Source: Merluccius polli
Lineage: Eukaryota > Chordata > Actinopteri > Gadiformes > Merlucciidae
Assembly (NCBI GenBank): GCA_030340625.1
Contig: JAOPHQ010003985.1
Coordinates: 82,501-146,500, forward strand
Direction: 5' to 3'
Length of the DNA: 64,000 nucleotides
Below the pieces are notes generated by a model, which was given only the letters and a program-made list of their open reading frames with translations, had not been told where the DNA came from and searched no databases. The translations under genes and the position numbers were made by a program. Below are positions 61,160 to 64,000 of the stretch, piece by piece. Each line of letters opens with the position of its first letter. Position 1 is the stretch's first letter.

Positions 61160-62460
61160 ATGGATGATGACCTGGACGAACTGCTTGATGAAGTTGAAAA
61201 AAAGTTTTGTCGCAACGATTCAACACGATGTCAAGGTCAGACCCATTCAACAAACACCCCAAAACACCCGCGAGAAAATGATAGAAAACACAGGTAGGCA
61301 ATGCTACTTTTGATAGCTAGCAACCATGCTAGCACTTAGCTTCCTGACGGTACTGTGGCAGATGCACAGTGACACCTTGTGTCACGGTTTAAAGTAGCTA
61401 GTTTTGTCTATTGGTTAATATAATAATAGTGATACCAATCCTAGACTTATTTTTCACAGATTTTGTTGATGTTGTATCAAGTTCAAGAAGGCCAACTTGT
61501 TAGCTCCAGCAGCAGACAATGCGATATGAACATATTTCCTCCATTCTTCGCACACCAGTGAACCAGAAGACATGGACGCCCTCCTGGAGGAGTTATTAGA
61601 TGAAGACTATGATGGCTCCCCTGGTGTGCAGGTGACTGTATATTGGTTATATTGGGCGTGCATACTGTAGTATAACGGGCCACCATGTTCAGGCAATAGG
61701 CTGCCAATCACATCCCTACGAAGACAATTAATACTTATATTTGAGTATGTGGTGGTCTACAATGTCCCTTATTATTCCCAGACTGAGCAGATCCCCACAG
61801 GCAGCAAGGTAGAGGGGAAGTCCTTCACTCAATCAGAGGAGAGAAAGTAAGTCAGTTCAGTCTGAACACTATCTGCAACCAGTGCTGCTTAAACATTGAA
61901 CAGTAGGCTACAGCTAACAGGAGATTAAAAGCATGCAGGGGGTTATTATTATTATTATTATAGTAGTAGTATTTGATCATTGGTTAGGAATGAAATATGA
62001 TTGTATTTTATCTTCAGAACAATAGTTTAAGAACAAATAATCCAAGCATTTGTTTTTTAAATCACAGATGCCGTCCCGTGTTCCTGGGTGGCACCTCGGT
62101 CCCGTGTGGAGTTGGCTCTTTGGTGTCACAGAGGTGCTTGCATTAGTAAATCATTTGTCTTATTTTGAATTCTTCTCTCCTGTCATTACCCGCGTTAGAG
62201 GACCAGAGGTGATAGTGTCATCGGCTTATATTCATGTGACAGGCTTTTTGCATGTAGGAAAACATTATTAGAGCGTTAAAAGGTGTGTAGAAAAAGTTGA
62301 CCTGCTTTGCGTTCACGGCGAAGTGACTAACTAATTACAGCTGACCTCTGACCCTGGCCAACAGGTCGTGTGACCAGTTGAGGTGTACGTCGTGTGACTT
62401 CCGGGTCCTGATGTTTGAGGACCAGGAGTGGGACACCTCCTGTGACTATCTCTTCCTCAG
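61160..62460 (+). CDS. cfap418: CFAP418 (C8orf37) homologue, exons 1-5, 3' end outside window
   Basis: Exons 61160-61293, 61559-61631, 61782-61846, 62068-62133 and 62365-62460 join in phase. The start [17 protein letters not shown] matches the N-terminus of CFAP418. Exon 2 repeats the acidic motif ([14 protein letters not shown]). Exons 4-5 give [17 protein letters not shown] and [20 protein letters not shown] followed by TSCDYLFLR, the conserved Cys-rich C-terminal domain. Human mutations cause retinal dystrophy and Bardet-Biedl-type disease; the protein acts in photoreceptor outer-segment membrane organisation. The last exon (about 50 residues) is not in the window, and a hAT insertion lies in the intron after exon 5. 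Exon 1 could alternatively use an in-frame upstream donor near 61235. Confidence 0.9.
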
Positions 62461-62517
62461 GTGAGGACTGCGGAGACATAAGATGACCTGCGCACCAAGG
62501 GTTTTAAACACAGACAA

Positions 62518-62560
62518 CTGACAGACATTCAGTTACTATCTGTAACTGAATGTCTGTCAG
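62518..62560. repeat. 19-bp perfect hairpin in CFAP418 intron 5
   Basis: CTGACAGACATTCAGTTAC, loop TATCT, then its exact reverse complement. It starts 58 bp after the exon 5 donor. Confidence 0.9.
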
Positions 62561-63234
62561 AGTGAGAATATCTGTATGAGAATGTTACCTCCCTATATTT
62601 ATTTCCTCCATTGTGGACATGGAAATGTTTATTACTATCAAAATGACATTCAGTGAACACATGTGAAACATGTTGTCTGCCAGAAGGTGGCAGTATATGT
62701 TCCAAGCTAGTTCCATTTTAAGCAGACTTGGGGAGCAAATGGTCATCCAGACTCAGTGTTGAGACTAACGCCGTTAGAATAAACGCGATTACGTAACGCC
62801 GTTACATTCCTCTGTAATTTGTAATCTAATTAATTACTTTATCCAGCGTTACTAACGCCGTTTCCGTTACTAACATGACTTGTGTTGCCGTTAGTCCGTT
62901 ACTAAAATCGGGGCCCCAGCGCGATCATGGAAAAAAAAAAAAAAGCCTGCAGCCAGCATGAGTTCTAGGCTATTGTTTTTTCTTTTCTTCCTTTCCTCCT
63001 CCTCACTTCATAAGCGGGCTGCAGAGTAGAGAGCACACTAGTACAACACGGTTTCGATAAATACCAAGGATAAGACAGGTCATGTTTTGCGGATATGGAA
63101 CAAGGAAGTAACTGACTTGACGATGTATAGCTGCGTGACATCATTGACGAATCCTTGTAGGAGTTTATTTTACACACAAACCGACGTAGCTTCTGTGCGG
63201 CGCACACACACAACTTTCGACCGGTAAAACCAAA

Positions 63235-63513
63235 GTGATAGACAGAGAAGAAATGGCGAGTACAGAAGAGGAGGATAAAGTGGGAAAGTCGGCGTTTAGC
63301 AAGTGGAAATATAAACACTACTTCACCATCGTTGAGAGAAAGGGGAAGAACTTGTATTTGAAGTGCACGTTATGCTCGGGAGGAAAGCGTTTGTCCACAT
63401 CGGCCGCGAGCAACTCAAATCTAATGAAGCATCTGACCACAACACATGCAGCAACAAAACTAGTGGCAAAAAACACCGACGACAGCAATAATAACCATAC
63501 TGTATGTGTTTAG
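63235..63513 (+). CDS. BED zinc-finger-only protein of the hAT derivative
   Basis: 92-codon ORF. Probable starts are the first Met or MASTEEEDKVGKSAFSKWKY seven residues later. It contains one BED finger: aromatic SAFSKWKYKHYF, then LKCTLCSGG (C-x2-C) and NSNLMKHLTTTHA (H-x4-H). BED fingers of hAT transposases bind the transposon ends. Here the frame ends in a stop shortly after the finger and nothing downstream encodes a nuclease. It may be an expressed DNA-binding repressor-like peptide or a passive relic. Confidence 0.6.
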   Translation: MIDREEMASTEEEDKVGKSAFSKWKYKHYFTIVERKGKNLYLKCTLCSGGKRLSTSAASNSNLMKHLTTTHAATKLVAKNTDDSNNNHTVCV

Positions 63514-63657
63514 AAAACAGTCAGGATTTAGTAGACATTTCTACTGTAGCTACATTTGATATCAGGTCTGAAAGGGATTGTTATGCCAGTTGCTGATGTG
63601 TCAGTTTCAATAAATATTATGTTGATGAGCAATAAATTGAATTATTGAAGTTCATAT

Positions 63658-63676
63658 CCCCCCCCCCCCCCCCCCC
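63658..63676. repeat. poly-C tract inside the hAT derivative
   Basis: 19 consecutive C. Similar homopolymer G runs at 37286, 42335, 42443 and 44872 are prone to sequencing error in length. Confidence 0.9.
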
Positions 63677-64000
63677 ATGGCAAAGGATATTTGTTTAAGG
63701 TTAATTATCTCTCTATGCTGTTCTACTCTATGAAACTGGCGTGTGAAACATGCTTCTAAAAAGCCGAATTCTTTGACATATTACTTTGTTTTAGTAACGC
63801 AAAAATTACTTTTCCTAGTAATTAGTTACTTTTATAATAGAGTAATTGAGTTACTAACTCAATTACTTTTTTAAGAAGTAATTTGTAATTGTAATTAGTT
63901 ACTTTTTCAAAGTAATTTGCCCATCACTGTCCAGACTCTCCCACAACATTTTAAAAAATGGAAAGAAAACCTGATTTTGTTTAATAAGAACCCTGAACCT

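Larger units (their letters stand above)
62754..63929. mobile_element. non-autonomous hAT element retaining a BED-finger ORF
   Basis: 1176 bp with ends CAGTGTTGAGACTAACGCCG and (reversed) CAGTGATGGGCAAATTACTT, and perfect 8-bp target duplication TCCAGACT (62746-62753 and 63930-63937). The terminal 150 bp on each side are full of GTTACTAA/TTAGTAAC repeats. No DDE transposase domain remains. It lies in CFAP418 intron 5. Confidence 0.93.

Overview
This is vertebrate nuclear DNA, almost certainly from a teleost fish. Three observations support that: short coding exons with canonical GT..AG introns, long (CA)n/(GT)n microsatellites, and a transposon load typical of teleosts (L2-type LINE with the fish tail motif, PIF/Harbinger, many hAT-type MITEs, Ty3/gypsy, pogo). 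I cannot name the species.

Host genes, all on the + strand: (1) the 3' part of a FACIT-like collagen gene, 18 exons from 125 to 10158, beginning upstream of the window; (2) a five-exon CD83-like immunoglobulin membrane protein, 49860-53441, with an ISRE-like triplet just upstream; (3) a tRNA-Ser(AGA) gene, 60834-60915; (4) the first five exons of CFAP418 (C8orf37), 61160-62460, running out of the window.

Between the collagen and CD83 genes lie about 39 kb of nested mobile DNA. An apparently intact Ty3/gypsy retrotransposon (11535-21186, minus strand) has two 1471-bp LTRs, a CTAG target duplication, a tRNA-Pro primer site and open gag and pol. Next come a Harbinger-like MITE carrying a nested hAT-like MITE, an IS1595/ISXO2-type transposase scrap, and a retrovirus-like family with three LTRs (23309, 33114, 39881) whose internal region is degenerate. 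That internal region is split by a complete PIF/Harbinger transposon (28354-32468: 34-bp TIRs, TTA duplication, transposase plus a convergent spliced MADF/BESS gene). After the second LTR come exons of an integrase-core-like gene (+) facing a multi-exon HECT-like gene (-), then a hAT-type MITE, the third LTR and a 5'-truncated L2 LINE.

Between CD83 and CFAP418 there is a hAT transposase C-terminal scrap and a pogo/Tigger-type transposase pseudogene. The pogo gene is broken by a stop, a frameshift and an 856-bp hAT-type MITE; a second copy of that MITE sits at 37675. Another MITE (59569) and a 58-bp perfect palindrome follow. CFAP418's last visible intron contains a hAT derivative (62754-63929) that keeps only a BED-finger ORF.

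The most promising undescribed possibilities are the convergent integrase-like/HECT-like pair as parts of one mobile element, the intact Harbinger two-gene unit, and the BED-only hAT derivative. All coordinates and splice sites were read by eye; no alignment or database search was run.
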